Positions 1-9,800 are shown, counted from the first letter of the stretch. The stretch is DNA of 64,000 nt from DAIOEK01 sp964648485 (GCA_964648485.1 CAZYOF010000006.1:1-64000), one strand, 5' to 3'. Notes: generated from the letters alone by a model not told the origin. Made by a program: numbers and translations.

Positions 1-54
1 ATGGTTGAGGGCCATGTGCCGCAAGGCGTGGGGGTTCAAGTCCCCCCCAGCGCA
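1..54 (+). tRNA. tRNA-Leu(GAG), 3' part
   Basis: The window opens inside a tRNA. Bases 5-11 form a 7-base anticodon loop TTGAGGG, with anticodon GAG, closed by CCATG on the 3' side; the first base of the 5' strand lies outside the window. A long class II variable arm (TGCC-GCAA-GGCG type) follows, then a T-arm with a GGGGG stem and TTCAAGT loop, then the acceptor 3' strand CCAGCGC with discriminator A. The long variable arm and GAG anticodon indicate leucine. CCA is not encoded (CAA follows). The 5' half is off-window, so the acceptor pairing could not be checked. Confidence 0.85.
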
Positions 55-61
55 CAAGCAA

Positions 62-86
62 GCCGCTTTAAGCGGCATTTTTGTTT
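62..86 (+). terminator. Rho-independent terminator of the tRNA-Leu
   Basis: A GCCGC/GCGGC stem with a short TTTAA loop is followed by ATTTTTGTTT, just eight bases after the tRNA 3' end. Confidence 0.75.
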
Positions 87-393
87 AATACCAGCGCGGG
101 TTAAGGATAGACGAGAATATTGATTTCTGCAAGGTATTGAGCAATAGGGGTTTGTAGGGTAAACCTTTTTCCTTCTCAAGGTTTAGTAATTGGAGAAAGT
201 AGTTAGTTAGTTATTATCAAGAGATTGTCAAATTTGACAGGTATCGCCTATCCATCGAAACCGGTATACTAGACAAGATGATAATCACATGGAAAGGTAA
301 ATAGCCGGGATTTGTTCCTTTTTGTTTAAAAAATACTTTTCAGAAAATAATTCTGACCGGTCGAAAAATGAGTCTTATCTCAAGGAGAGGATC
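87..393. other. Non-coding region upstream of nnr
   Basis: No gene is supported in this stretch. It holds a perfect 14-bp palindrome at 226-239 and a -10-like TATACT at 265-270 without a convincing -35 box. The nnr reading frame stays open upstream to a TTG at 322, but that stretch lacks a ribosome binding site and reads as unconserved filler, so I treat it as untranslated leader. Confidence 0.5.
226..239. promoter_or_regulatory. Operator-like palindrome TGTCA-N4-TGACA
   Basis: TGTCAAATTTGACA is a perfect 14-bp inverted repeat about 155 bases before the nnr start and 26 bases before a TATACT box. Perfect symmetry at this position suggests binding by a dimeric repressor or activator. The same arm pattern (TGTCA-N4-TGACA) occurs at 36210-36223. 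No regulator can be named. Confidence 0.4.
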
Positions 394-2013
394 ATGTACC
401 TTGTTAGTGTAGAGCAAATGAAATCGCTGGAGAAACTGGCGGATGAAACCGGACTCACTTATGCCCAGATGATGGAGAATGCCGGCGCCGGGTTGGCGAT
501 GGTGATTGAAAACGAGTTTGGTGACATAAAAGAGGAATATTCTATCGTCGGGGTAGCTGGAAGCGGCAATAATGGTGGTGATACCCTGATCGCGCTGCAA
601 AAACTGGCGAATAATGGTTGGCAGGTTCGTGCGCTGGTACATAAACGCATCATCAAAAACGATCCACTTTGCCAGGCGCTGGTCTCAAATGGAGGATTGG
701 TGCTGCCTTTCTCCAATGAATCGATCACAGAAGCCGTAAAGGGACAGATCATCCTGCTGGATGGTTTGATTGGCACAGGCTTTACTATGCCCTTCAGGGA
801 GGATTTAAAAGCGCTTTTCAGGCATCTGAAAGAGCGAATAGAAGAATATGCAAACCAGGTGATCACCATAGCGGTTGACTGCCCGTCGGGTATGGATTGC
901 ATCAACGGCACCTTCGATCCAGATGGAATTCCTGCGGACCTCACCGTCTGCATGGCTGCGGTGAAACGCGGTCAAATAGATCCGCGTGCGTGGGATCGAT
1001 GTGGTGAGGTCGTGGTGGTACCCATCGGTCTGGAAGAGATTATGCCGCAATGGAGTGATAATCTGCCTGAGGTACTTACACCTGAAATCGTCAGCCAAAT
1101 GCTGCCGCCACGAAAGATTGACGGGCATAAAGGCACATTTGGAACAGCAATGATCGTGGGGGGAAGCATTAATTTTACAGGTGCGCCATTACTGGCTGGT
1201 GAAGCTGCAGTTCGTTCTGGTGCCGGATTGGTGCAGATGTGTCTTCCTGCGCGCCTACATCCCATTGTGGCTGGACAACTACCAGATGCAATCTGGCTTT
1301 TACTACCAGATGACAATGGCTGCATCTCCCGCGGCGCGGCTAAGCTGATTGAAAAAAATCTTGAAAGAGCAGATGCCATGCTGATGGGTCCAGGGATGGG
1401 TCTCGATACTGAAACAGCGCGTTTTGTAGAAAACTTCCTTAAGCGGACAGATAGCAGCCTGGATTCGATGGGATTCAATTCTGGAAAGGCAAAACCAGCA
1501 AGCAAAGGAAGCCTTCCATTGCCATTGATCATAGATGCTGACGGTTTGAAACTGCTGGCTACCATTAAAGAATGGTGGAACTTTCTTCCGCCGGATACCA
1601 TCCTCACGCCTCACCCGGGCGAGATGAGTATTCTAACGGGTTCAACAGTTCCGGAAATACAAGCACAACGTTTGGAGAATGCCAGTGAATACGCCCAAAA
1701 GTGGAATTGCATTGTGGTGTTGAAAGGTGCCGGAACAGTGATTGCGTCACCTGATGGCAAAACCGCCATACTACCTGTTGCTACGTCCGCTCTTGCCCAT
1801 GCCGGTTCAGGTGATGTACTGGCGGGTGTTATTCTTGGTCTGCGCGCCCAGGGGATAGAGGCATATTCAGCTGCCTGTGCCGGCGTATGGGCTCACACAG
1901 AAGCAGGTTTCGTTGCTGCCGAAAATTTAGGACATACAGCCAGTGTGCTTGCCAGTGATATCCCAGCATACCTGGGATCCGCTTTTAACCAGGTCTGGGA
2001 AGCTGATCGTTAA
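394..2013 (+). CDS. nnr: Bifunctional NAD(P)H-hydrate epimerase/dehydratase
   Basis: The enzyme repairs hydrated NADH and NADPH (NADHX/NADPHX). The N-terminal YjeF_N domain epimerises the R and S forms, and the C-terminal ribokinase-like domain dehydrates S-NADHX using a nucleoside phosphate. Visible marks are the GxGNNGGD phosphate-binding segment in the N domain, TPHPGEM in the C domain and the AGSGDVLAGVI anion-hole motif near the end. At about 539 residues it fits the fused bacterial form. The ATG at 394 is chosen because CAAGGAGAGG lies directly upstream. The gene stands alone, ending at a bidirectional terminator against the convergent ytxH-like gene. Confidence 0.93.
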   Translation: MYLVSVEQMKSLEKLADETGLTYAQMMENAGAGLAMVIENEFGDIKEEYSIVGVAGSGNNGGDTLIALQKLANNGWQVRALVHKRIIKNDPLCQALVSNGGLVLPFSNESITEAVKGQIILLDGLIGTGFTMPFREDLKALFRHLKERIEEYANQVITIAVDCPSGMDCINGTFDPDGIPADLTVCMAAVKRGQIDPRAWDRCGEVVVVPIGLEEIMPQWSDNLPEVLTPEIVSQMLPPRKIDGHKGTFGTAMIVGGSINFTGAPLLAGEAAVRSGAGLVQMCLPARLHPIVAGQLPDAIWLLLPDDNGCISRGAAKLIEKNLERADAMLMGPGMGLDTETARFVENFLKRTDSSLDSMGFNSGKAKPASKGSLPLPLIIDADGLKLLATIKEWWNFLPPDTILTPHPGEMSILTGSTVPEIQAQRLENASEYAQKWNCIVVLKGAGTVIASPDGKTAILPVATSALAHAGSGDVLAGVILGLRAQGIEAYSAACAGVWAHTEAGFVAAENLGHTASVLASDIPAYLGSAFNQVWEADR

Positions 2014-2020
2014 ACAAAAA

Positions 2021-2050
2021 AGACCTCCTCTATTGAGGAGGTCTAGTTTT
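2021..2050. terminator. Bidirectional terminator between nnr and the ytxH-like gene
   Basis: A perfect 10-bp stem (AGACCTCCTC/GAGGAGGTCT) with loop TATT has an A-run on its left and AGTTTTTAG on its right. It can therefore end transcription from both convergent genes. Confidence 0.88.
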
Positions 2051-2055
2051 TAGAA

Positions 2056-2403
2056 TTATGCTTCTGGTGCCTTGCGGACTTTTTTTGCAATCTCAGTCAC
2101 CTTGGCTTTTTGCTGTTCTAAAACTACCTGGCCTTTGCTGGTCAATTCCTCAGCCTTGGTTTTTGCCTGTTGTGATAAATCAGTTACTTTTACTTTTGCT
2201 TCTGATGCAAGAGTTTCTGCTTTATCAGATACATCTTCATAAGTATCAACAGCTTTCTCTTTCAATTCAATTGCTTTCTCTTTAATCATGGTACGGGTTT
2301 CTTCACCTGATTGCGGAGTGAGTAATAGCGCTACAGCTGCACCGGTTAAACCACCAATCACAAAACCTACCAAGAATGATCCAAAATCTGACCTGTCGGA
2401 CAT
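2056..2403 (-). CDS. YtxH-like stress protein
   Basis: This 115-residue protein has one N-terminal membrane segment, glycine-rich at about residues 8-28 (FGSFLVGFVIGGLTGAAVALLLTP). That is followed by the PQSGEETR motif typical of the YtxH family and then by a long charged Lys/Glu/Ala helix. YtxH proteins are membrane-anchored general stress proteins of unknown biochemical role. A good site (AAAGGAGAA) precedes the ATG. It lies 29 bases downstream of a DUF948-like gene on the same strand, matching the ytxG-ytxH pairing known from Bacillus. Confidence 0.8.
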   Translation of the reverse strand: MSDRSDFGSFLVGFVIGGLTGAAVALLLTPQSGEETRTMIKEKAIELKEKAVDTYEDVSDKAETLASEAKVKVTDLSQQAKTKAEELTSKGQVVLEQQKAKVTEIAKKVRKAPEA

Positions 2404-2432
2404 ATTATTCTCCTTTCAATTTATCAACGAGC

Positions 2433-2879
2433 TTATTTGAATATATTTACCATATCGATGAGCTTTTTAAGGCCAGCCAGGTACTCATTCAGCTTGATTA
2501 CCGGTCCAACCATATTGTCGCTCAAAAATTGAGTCGTCCCCTTCAAGGTGTTCACAGTTTCACTTGTCGATTTCAGAATGGGGCGCACTTCATTATTAAG
2601 CAAATTTATTAACGCCGCCAGCTGCACAATGAGGACGACAAGTGCAACACCGATTATGAGGAACTCTACGGCCATGAAAATGATGAAGATATCCCTAACT
2701 TTTCCGGTACCATCTGAATCCATGCCTGATAAGGTATAAACGGCAAATATCACCCCGGCGAGGATCAAAATGCCGATAATTACCGCTGTAATTAACAAGT
2801 TTCGTTTACTGGATTCATCTCCCCTGGTTACTTCTGGGGTTCTTACCTCATTTTCAGATACATTTTCATCAGGATTCAT
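2433..2879 (-). CDS. DUF948/YtxG-like membrane protein
   Basis: This 148-residue protein has an acidic N-terminus, one membrane helix at about 28-48 and a second at about 65-90. A helical tail follows (ALINLLNNEVRPILKSTSETVNTLKGTTQFLSDNMV), with the repeating polar pattern of DUF948 proteins. Position directly upstream of a YtxH-like gene supports a YtxG-type assignment, although the extra N-terminal helix is not typical. There is no Shine-Dalgarno; an extended -10 (TGC-TATAAT) sits six bases before the ATG, predicting a leaderless transcript covering both genes. Confidence 0.6.
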   Translation of the reverse strand: MNPDENVSENEVRTPEVTRGDESSKRNLLITAVIIGILILAGVIFAVYTLSGMDSDGTGKVRDIFIIFMAVEFLIIGVALVVLIVQLAALINLLNNEVRPILKSTSETVNTLKGTTQFLSDNMVGPVIKLNEYLAGLKKLIDMVNIFK

Positions 2880-2885
2880 AAGAAA

Positions 2886-2894
2886 ATTATAGCA
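2886..2894 (-). promoter_or_regulatory. Extended -10 promoter, leaderless start of the YtxG-like gene
   Basis: On the minus strand this reads TGC-TATAAT, with six bases between the hexamer and the ATG at 2879. Confidence 0.6.
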
Positions 2895-2937
2895 TATTTA
2901 CATTTTAGTTAAAGGAGTGTAACAAAGATTTATAAGG

Positions 2938-3717
2938 TTATTCACCAAATTCCAGTGAATATTCTGCAGGTTCTTCCACCTCGCCTCCAGATTGGATCAT
3001 GATTTCTGAAAATAAACCTTCTTGCTGTGTTTGAATCAGATGTTGTTTTACCAGTTCAAGCAATGCTAGAAAGGTAACCACCAATTCCAGTTTGTCGTGC
3101 CGGTTGGTCAGGATAGAGGAAAATGAGATAGTTCCTTTTTCGCGGATGGAAGAAATGATCATCCCGATCTTCTCGCGGATAGTGACCTGTGGCAGGGTGA
3201 TCACCTTGTCCCCGAAAGTGGGATCATGACTGCTCATCAATATACTGCGGGCAGCTTCTGCCAGGTCATCTGCCGTGATTCCGGTGAGGTCCAGAATCCC
3301 TTCAATACGGTAGTCGGGTGCAATATGCAACGCCGTGGATAGCCTCTGATCATCTCGCTCTTGGAGGTATCTCGCAATTTCCTTGAACTTCTTATACAAA
3401 AGAAGTTGCTGTGCCAGTGATTCTCCCGGATCTTCTTCTCCAATTTCACGTACCGGGGGAGTTGGCAGCAGAGCTTCTGATTTGATTTGAATCAAGCGGG
3501 CTGCAACCACCAGGAAATAAGATATTTCGGTGGGGTCTTTATACTCCAGCTTTTCCAGATAATCGAGATATTGATCAGTGATCTGTGCCAGGGCGAGGCT
3601 GGTAATATCCAACTCGGCTTTCTCGATCAGGCTTAATAATAGATCGAGTGGTCCCTCATATACACTGGTATTGATCCGGTAATCTTCGGGCAGACCGGGT
3701 TGAGAAAAAGTAGCCAT
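2938..3717 (-). CDS. scpA: Segregation and condensation protein A (kleisin)
   Basis: ScpA is the kleisin that bridges the two heads of the SMC dimer in chromosome condensation. The N-terminal signature YEGPLDLLLSLIEKAELDI is present at about residues 19-37, followed by QITDQYLDYL and the VAARLIQIKSEALLP helix that contacts the SMC neck. The C-terminal winged helix contains SFSSILTNRHDKLELVVTFLALLELVKQ. Length (259) is normal. smc lies 3.2 kb away on the other strand; no scpB is visible. A TATAAT box seven bases before the ATG and no Shine-Dalgarno predict a leaderless mRNA. Confidence 0.93.
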   Translation of the reverse strand: MATFSQPGLPEDYRINTSVYEGPLDLLLSLIEKAELDITSLALAQITDQYLDYLEKLEYKDPTEISYFLVVAARLIQIKSEALLPTPPVREIGEEDPGESLAQQLLLYKKFKEIARYLQERDDQRLSTALHIAPDYRIEGILDLTGITADDLAEAARSILMSSHDPTFGDKVITLPQVTIREKIGMIISSIREKGTISFSSILTNRHDKLELVVTFLALLELVKQHLIQTQQEGLFSEIMIQSGGEVEEPAEYSLEFGE

Positions 3718-3724
3718 GTCAGGT

Positions 3725-3730
3725 ATTATA
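3725..3730 (-). promoter_or_regulatory. -10 box of leaderless scpA
   Basis: TATAAT on the minus strand, seven bases before the scpA ATG. The candidate -35 (TTTCCG) is poor. It lies back to back with the moaC promoter. Confidence 0.55.
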
Positions 3731-3768
3731 GCCGCTGTACACCATTACGGAAAGTGGACACCCATGAG

Positions 3769-3774
3769 TATAAT
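3769..3774 (+). promoter_or_regulatory. -10 box of leaderless moaC
   Basis: TATAAT ends six bases before the ATG at 3781, so transcription would begin at or next to the start codon. No convincing -35 or Shine-Dalgarno is present. Confidence 0.6.
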
Positions 3775-3780
3775 TTAACT

Positions 3781-4263
3781 ATGAACGAAAAAACGCTTTC
3801 TCACCTTGACAATACTGGAAAAGCCCACATGGTGGATATCTCTGATAAAACACCCACGCAGCGGACTGCTATTGCCGGAGGAGAGGTAGTCTTACATCCT
3901 GATACATTAGCCCTGCTGAAAGCTGGTAATAATAAAAAGGGTGATGCATTGGGTGTTGCCCAGATTGCGGGGATTATGGCTGGAAAGAAAACCTCGGAAC
4001 TGATACCTCTCTGCCATCCCATTCAAATCAACCAGATCATTGTGGATCTTACGATAAATGAAACCTTACCGGGTGTGGATATCCGTGCGACTGTAAGGAC
4101 CTTTGACCGAACCGGTGCCGAGATGGAAGCAATGACTGCGGTATCTGTCGCTGCGCTGGCTGTTTATGACATGATTAAGGCTGTTCAAAAGGGTGCGAAA
4201 ATTCAGAATATCCGATTGATTGAGAAACATGGTGGAAAAAGCGGAGACATCATCCATGAATGA
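3781..4263 (+). CDS. moaC: Cyclic pyranopterin monophosphate synthase
   Basis: MoaC converts the MoaA product (3',8-cyclo-7,8-dihydro-GTP) to cyclic pyranopterin monophosphate in molybdenum cofactor synthesis. Family motifs are MVDISDKTPTQRTAIA near the start, KKGDALGVAQIAGIMAGKKTSELIPLCHPI in the middle and TGAEMEAMTAVSVAALAVYDMIKA towards the end. At 160 residues it has normal length. The frame is open upstream, but homology begins at this ATG, which directly follows a TATAAT box. It overlaps the moaD-moaE fusion by eight bases. moaA is not in the window. Confidence 0.95.
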   Translation: MNEKTLSHLDNTGKAHMVDISDKTPTQRTAIAGGEVVLHPDTLALLKAGNNKKGDALGVAQIAGIMAGKKTSELIPLCHPIQINQIIVDLTINETLPGVDIRATVRTFDRTGAEMEAMTAVSVAALAVYDMIKAVQKGAKIQNIRLIEKHGGKSGDIIHE

Positions 4264-4978
4264 AGCTATGGTTGAAGTTAATGTTGTCTTTTTCGCTTCA
4301 GCTCGCGAGATTGTTGGAGAGAGGTTGATTTGCGTAAAATTGTCATCCCCTGCCACAGTACAAAATTTGATTGACCATTTATGTTATCTATACCCGAATT
4401 TGGAAAAAAAGACGAAATCATTGATCTATGCGGTAAATCAGCAATTTGTGGATGTGAATACAGTATTGTCGCAATTTGATGAAGTAGGTGTGTTTCCTCC
4501 GGTCAGCGGCGGGAGTGATCAACCTGAAATATGCATCATCACGAAAGAGGAAATTGACCTGAACCAGTTAAGCAGACAGATTCAAGCTGTACATACCGGG
4601 GCTGTGATCATTTTTACCGGTTTTGTACGCGGCGAATCTCCGGGAACAAACACACCCAGAACAGACAGTTTGAATTATGAAGCTTATCAACCGATGGCTG
4701 AAAAAATGATGTTACAAATCTGCAAAGAGATACGGGAGAGGTGGGCTAAGATTTATGGGATATTTCTGGTCCAACGTATCGGCAATCTGACACCTGGTGA
4801 AATGACAACTGCGATCGGAGTTAGCAGCGGGCATAGAGATGATGGCGGTTTTGAAGCAGCCCGTTATGGAATTGACCGACTTAAAGAGATCGTACCCATC
4901 TGGAAAAAGGAAATAGCCCAAGGAAATGAGCACTGGGTAGAAGGGCATTACAGACCGGAAGGCAGGGAACTAATATGA
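4256..4978 (+). CDS. MoaD-MoaE fusion (molybdopterin synthase, both subunits)
   Basis: Residues 1-86 are a MoaD ubiquitin-like sulfur carrier (VEVNVVFFASAREIVGE...) ending in PPVSGG with Gly85-Gly86. The rest is MoaE, the large catalytic subunit (TGAVIIFTGFVRG, LNYEAYQPMAEKMM, HRDDGGFEAARYGIDRLKEIVPIWKKE). Together they insert two sulfurs into precursor Z to make molybdopterin. MoaD normally needs a free C-terminal Gly-Gly for thiocarboxylation, so this fusion resembles mycobacterial MoaX, where the chain is cut after the diglycine. The start at 4256 overlaps the end of moaC; 4268 is an alternative. The end overlaps the next gene by ATGA. Confidence 0.88.
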   Translation: MNEAMVEVNVVFFASAREIVGERLICVKLSSPATVQNLIDHLCYLYPNLEKKTKSLIYAVNQQFVDVNTVLSQFDEVGVFPPVSGGSDQPEICIITKEEIDLNQLSRQIQAVHTGAVIIFTGFVRGESPGTNTPRTDSLNYEAYQPMAEKMMLQICKEIRERWAKIYGIFLVQRIGNLTPGEMTTAIGVSSGHRDDGGFEAARYGIDRLKEIVPIWKKEIAQGNEHWVEGHYRPEGRELI

Positions 4979-6060
4979 ATATCCGCTGTGTAGCATGTGG
5001 AAATACCTACCCTGACACAGGTTTGTCGTATCTATGTCCTTCCTGCGGTGGAATTTATGATCTGGCGGAGCCACCACTTTTAGATGAATCTGAAATTGAT
5101 TCGCGCCAACCGGGATTATGGAAATTCTGGCGCTCTTTTTGTCTGAATGCACCGCCGGAAGATCTCTACCTTGGCGAAGGCGATACTGCATTTGTGGAAG
5201 ACCGTTATGAAGGCAAGCGAATCGGCTACAAGCTGGAATTTCAAAATCCTACAGGATCTTACAAGGATAGAGCGACCTCTGTTCTGACAGCACACCTATT
5301 AGAACGAGGAGTCACAGAAGCAGTTGAAGATTCATCCGGGAATGCGGGAGCATCCTTTGCTGCATATGCAGCCCGGACAGGGATGAAAGCCACCATCTTT
5401 GCACCAGAATCAGCTTCGGGTCCCAAGAAAGAACAGATTATCCGCTATGGAGCAGAGTTTATCGGAGTACCCGGTCCACGTTCGGAGGCAGCAGCCAGTG
5501 TAATCAAGGCTGCAACAGCCGGAAAAGCTTATGCCAGCCATGCCTTTCTGCCATTTGGAATGCTGGGTATTGCCACGATTGCTTATGAGCTATTCCTGCA
5601 GACGGGCGGCAAAATCGGAAGCATCCTTGCACCTGCGGGGCATGGCAGTCTGCTTTTGGGTCTGATTCGTGGATTTCTTGCCATGCAGACATCCGGCTGG
5701 ATCCATTCTCTACCTTACTTTCTTGGCGTGCAGGCTAATAACTGTGCTCCTATCGTGCATGCATATGAAAATTCGTCCACTCCATTCAAAGTGGACCGAA
5801 CAATTGCAGAAGGCGTAAGTGTATCTGCGCCAGTGAGAGGGGATGCAATTATTTCCCTCTTCAAACAAATTGATGGTAAGATTGTTGCTGTTGATGAGGA
5901 TGTCATCCTATCCAGCAGGTCGCAATTAGCGGGGAGGGGAATCTATGTGGAACCGACCTCTGCAATTGTCTGGGCAGCACTGAAAGAGCATTATGTTGAT
6001 CTACCGGAACCTATTATCCTCGTGATGACTGGATCCGGATATAAGTATTCAAATCAATAG
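4975..6060 (+). CDS. Threonine-synthase-like PLP enzyme
   Basis: This is a fold-type II PLP enzyme of the threonine synthase family, which converts O-phosphohomoserine to threonine. An N-terminal zinc ribbon (C5-x2-C8, C21-x2-C24) precedes the PLP lysine Lys97 in NPTGSYKDR. The phosphate-cradle motif SSGNAGAS and a C-terminal GSGYKYS follow. The 361 residues match the short, ribbon-bearing archaeal/Chloroflexi type. SYKDR replaces the usual SFKDR, and another beta-eliminating PLP function cannot be excluded. ATGA overlap couples it to the moaD-moaE gene, an odd partner by pathway. Confidence 0.78.
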   Translation: MNIRCVACGNTYPDTGLSYLCPSCGGIYDLAEPPLLDESEIDSRQPGLWKFWRSFCLNAPPEDLYLGEGDTAFVEDRYEGKRIGYKLEFQNPTGSYKDRATSVLTAHLLERGVTEAVEDSSGNAGASFAAYAARTGMKATIFAPESASGPKKEQIIRYGAEFIGVPGPRSEAAASVIKAATAGKAYASHAFLPFGMLGIATIAYELFLQTGGKIGSILAPAGHGSLLLGLIRGFLAMQTSGWIHSLPYFLGVQANNCAPIVHAYENSSTPFKVDRTIAEGVSVSAPVRGDAIISLFKQIDGKIVAVDEDVILSSRSQLAGRGIYVEPTSAIVWAALKEHYVDLPEPIILVMTGSGYKYSNQ

Positions 6061-6128
6061 AGTTCAGGGATCTCAAGACCCAATACCCCGGTAATGATCT
6101 TGCGCTCCTTTAACTCGGGAGAAAGTTC

Positions 6129-6857
6129 ATGAGTTCTGATCACCCGCACGAGGTACATGAACTACCAGAAGAATTTGCAAGACGATTAAATCTTCCTTTC
6201 AAAAATGATTTTTTACTTTTAGCCAGAGCGTTGACGCACAGGTCCTATGTCAATGAACATCCTGAAGCTTTGGAGGACAATGAGCGTCTGGAATTTCTGG
6301 GAGATGCGGTTCTGGATTTCATGGTGGGAGCATATCTGTACCACCACTATCCCGAAATGCCTGAAGGCGATTTAACACGTATGCGCTCCGCCCTGGTTCA
6401 TACCGGTCAACTGGCGATGTATGCCCGTCAAATCAACCTGGGAGTCGCCATTCGCCTGGGTAAAGGGGAGGAGCAGGCAGGCGGCAGGGATCGAACAGCC
6501 ATCCTCTGTGATACGTTTGAAGCACTGGTGGGGGCAATCTACCTGTCTGCTGGAATAGATGGAGTGAGGGATTTTATTAAACCCTTACTTGAACCTGCGG
6601 CAAACGATATTCTGGTGAATCACAAGATTGAAGATCCAAAGAGCCAATTGCAAGAGTGGTCACAGGCAAATGGATTATCCACCCCGATGTATAACACAAA
6701 AAACATTTCAGGGCCTGACCACAACAAGATTTTTGAAGTGGAAGTTATCATTAATCAAAAGATCTACGGAACAGGTTCCGGGCATAGTAAACAGGCAGGT
6801 GCAAAACAGGCTGCTCGGGAAGCCCTGCAAAAAATTGGAATTAAATACGGTAATTAA
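6129..6857 (+). CDS. rnc: Ribonuclease III
   Basis: This double-strand-specific endonuclease acts in rRNA and mRNA processing. The signature ERLEFLGDAVLDFMVG includes the metal-binding residues Glu55 and Asp59, and DTFEALVGAIYLSAG is the second acidic cluster. A C-terminal dsRNA-binding domain covers about residues 155-240 (DPKSQLQEWSQANG... GHSKQAGAKQAAREALQKIG). GGGAGAAAG lies just before the ATG. smc follows 20 bases downstream, a common bacterial order. Confidence 0.96.
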   Translation: MSSDHPHEVHELPEEFARRLNLPFKNDFLLLARALTHRSYVNEHPEALEDNERLEFLGDAVLDFMVGAYLYHHYPEMPEGDLTRMRSALVHTGQLAMYARQINLGVAIRLGKGEEQAGGRDRTAILCDTFEALVGAIYLSAGIDGVRDFIKPLLEPAANDILVNHKIEDPKSQLQEWSQANGLSTPMYNTKNISGPDHNKIFEVEVIINQKIYGTGSGHSKQAGAKQAAREALQKIGIKYGN

Positions 6858-6877
6858 CTTCATTTTGGATAAGAGAT

Positions 6878-9800
6878 ATGCCGCATCGACTAAAATCATT
6901 AGAATTGCTCGGTTACAAGACATTTGCTGCCAGGACCACATTTGAATTTCCGGGTTTAATTACCGCTATTGTAGGTCCGAATGGATCTGGAAAATCAAAC
7001 ATCACCGATGGATTACGCTGGGTGCTGGGAGAGCAATCTTACGGTTTACTGCGGGGCAAGAAAACAGAAGATATGATCTTCGCGGGCTCTGAAGGAAAAC
7101 CACGAGCCGGAATGGCATCTGCGACGATCCAGTTCGATAATACTGAAGGTTGGCTGCCGATTGACTACTCGGAAGTTGCCATTACAAGGCGTGCCTACCG
7201 GGATGGTCAGAATGAGTACCTGTTGAATGGTCAACGTGTGAGGTTGCGTGACATAAGTGAACTCCTTTCACAATCAGGGATGTCAGAACGAACCTACACG
7301 ATCATTGGACAGGGGATGGTGGATGCAGCTCTAGCGCTTCGTCCGGAAGAAAGACGTAAACTTTTTGAAGAAGCTGCCGGTATTGGTTTATACCGCTCAC
7401 GACGTGAAGAGGCACTTACCCGACTGGAAAACACGCACCGCAATATTCAGCGTGTTCAAGATATTCTTGCTGAACTGGAACCCAGACTCAATCAGCTTGA
7501 GCGTCAGGCGAAAAAGGCGATGGAATACGACCGGATAAAAGCAGATCTGCGCATGACCCTGCGGGAATGGTATGGTTACCACTGGTACATGAGCCAGCAG
7601 GAACTTGCTCACCAGAAAGAAGCTGTACGGCAACAGGAAAAAGCTGTTACTGCTGCCCGAACTAAATATGAAGAGTTGAACCGACAGGTAATGGAGCTGA
7701 GGACAAAAATACAAGAAGTCCGAACACAGCTAAATACATGGCATGGACATGCGTCAACCTTTCACAATGAAAAAGAAGCCGTTTCACGTGAAATAGCCAT
7801 TATTGACGAGAGAATGAGATCACTAACCGACCAGTCTGGTAATTACCTGATGGAACAATCGAGGTTAAAGCAGGAAATTGAATCCACGCGAGAAAATCTG
7901 GTTACGTTAGAAGATGAACTGCAATCAATGCAGACGGAATTGCAGGAATCGAGAGGGAAATCTGAAGAAGTAAAGGAAAAGCTGGATAAGTTACGTGAGT
8001 TAAAAACATCACGCGAAAATGCACTTGCAGAACTTCGCCGGAAATTAAACCAGGCAGAAACTGCGGTCATTCAGTATCAGACGCAGGTGGATGAGAAAAC
8101 AAACCGGCGAAAGACCCTGCAAACGACCAAGGATTCCATCCAAAAATCAATCGACGAAAACTCTATGCAGATTGATTCACTGCAGGAGGAAGTAAAAAAT
8201 AGCCGGAATGCCAAGGAAACCCTCGAAAGCGCAATCCAGCAAATCCAATTACAAATATCTACATTAAAACGAGAGCAAAATCAGATCTCGGGAAATCTAC
8301 AAACAAAACAAAACCGCATCCATAAACTGCAGGGAAGTATTGCCCAGTTAAAAATTGAAATGGATGTCATTCAACAAGCTGAGAAGAGCCTTACAGGATA
8401 TTCAACCGGCGCAAAACACCTGCTTATGTTAATCCGCAAAGGGGATATCAAAGGCATGGAAAGCGCCTTGAGCAGCAATCTCGTCATCCCTCAGGAGTAC
8501 GAGATGGCAGTAAGTGCAGCATTGGGAGATTTTCTTGATTCCGTGGTCGTAGCGGATGAATCCAGCCTGGATGCCGCATTGGATGCACTGGAAAAAACCC
8601 AGAATGCCCGATCTGCTTTACTGACTACGGCAGCGAATGATAAATTGGTGCTTCCTAAAAAGATCACTGCTGAAGGTTGTGTAGGTAGTGTATTGGAGAA
8701 AATCAAATATCCTCCAGAATACGAAAAATTGTTATCAATTATCTTAGGCGGGGCATATATTTTCTCTGATCGCTCTGAAGCCAGAAAAGCAAGTAAAACA
8801 CTTCCGGAGTATTGCCGAGCGATAACATTAAACGGAGAGATATTTTTTACCAATGGAGCAGTGATTGGCGGGAAAGCTGTATCGAGTACCAGGATCAGCC
8901 GCCCGAGACAATATCAGGATATGGAAGCCCAGGTGAGAGAAATACAAAAAGAGATGGACTCTCATTTGGCTGAAGTACAAGCGGATGAAGAACAGATGGA
9001 GAATTTGACAAAACAAATCCATCAATTAGAAGGGCAGGCGAGTGAAAAGCAAGGACAACTGCGCGTAGCCAATCAACATTATCAGCAAATCACCTTACAA
9101 GAAGAAAAAGCCCGGCGACAGTTCGATTGGAGCTGTTCTCAACAAATCAATATAGAAACAGAAGATAAACAGCTGGAAGTTGAAATCACCCGGACCAAAG
9201 AATCAATCAAAATTCAGAAAGACGAAGTTCAAAAGCTGAATGATGAACTATCTACCATGCAGATTGAAACCGGGTTTGAAGAGATGGATAATCTTCAATC
9301 TGAATATAACTTCCAGCAAACCAATATTGCCGTGAATACCAGGGCGATCAACGACCTGCAACGTAGAATCAATGAAAAGCGCGAATTCCTTAAAACGACG
9401 GAACAAAACACGCAAAATATTGAATCCAAAGCAGCGCAAATTAAAAATACTCTGGCGCAACTTGAAAGTGAAAAAGGTTCAAAAAAAGAACTGGAAGATA
9501 TCAAGTTAAAAGAATTAAACGCAATTCAATTATTTATTACACCAGCCGAAGATGAATTAATCTCACTGGAAGAAACTTATAATAACCTGCTTGATATTGA
9601 AAACAACAGTCAGAACTCCCTGGCTACTGCAGAAAAATACCAGACTCAAGCTCAAATGGACTATGCCCACAAAAAAGAAGGCATGGAATTGTTACGAAGG
9701 CGGATTGAAGAAGATTTTGGTCTGGTGGCTTTTGAATATACCGATGAACAAACAGGGCCAACTCCGCTGCCCTTTGAAGGCATGGTAGAAGAATTACCCA

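Noticed and set aside
234..270. TTGACA and TATACT before nnr read as one promoter
   Set aside because: The spacer is 25 bases, too long. TTGACA is half of a palindrome.
972..1607. 211-codon open frame on the minus strand
   Set aside because: It is antisense to nnr with no recognisable protein features and no ribosome binding site.
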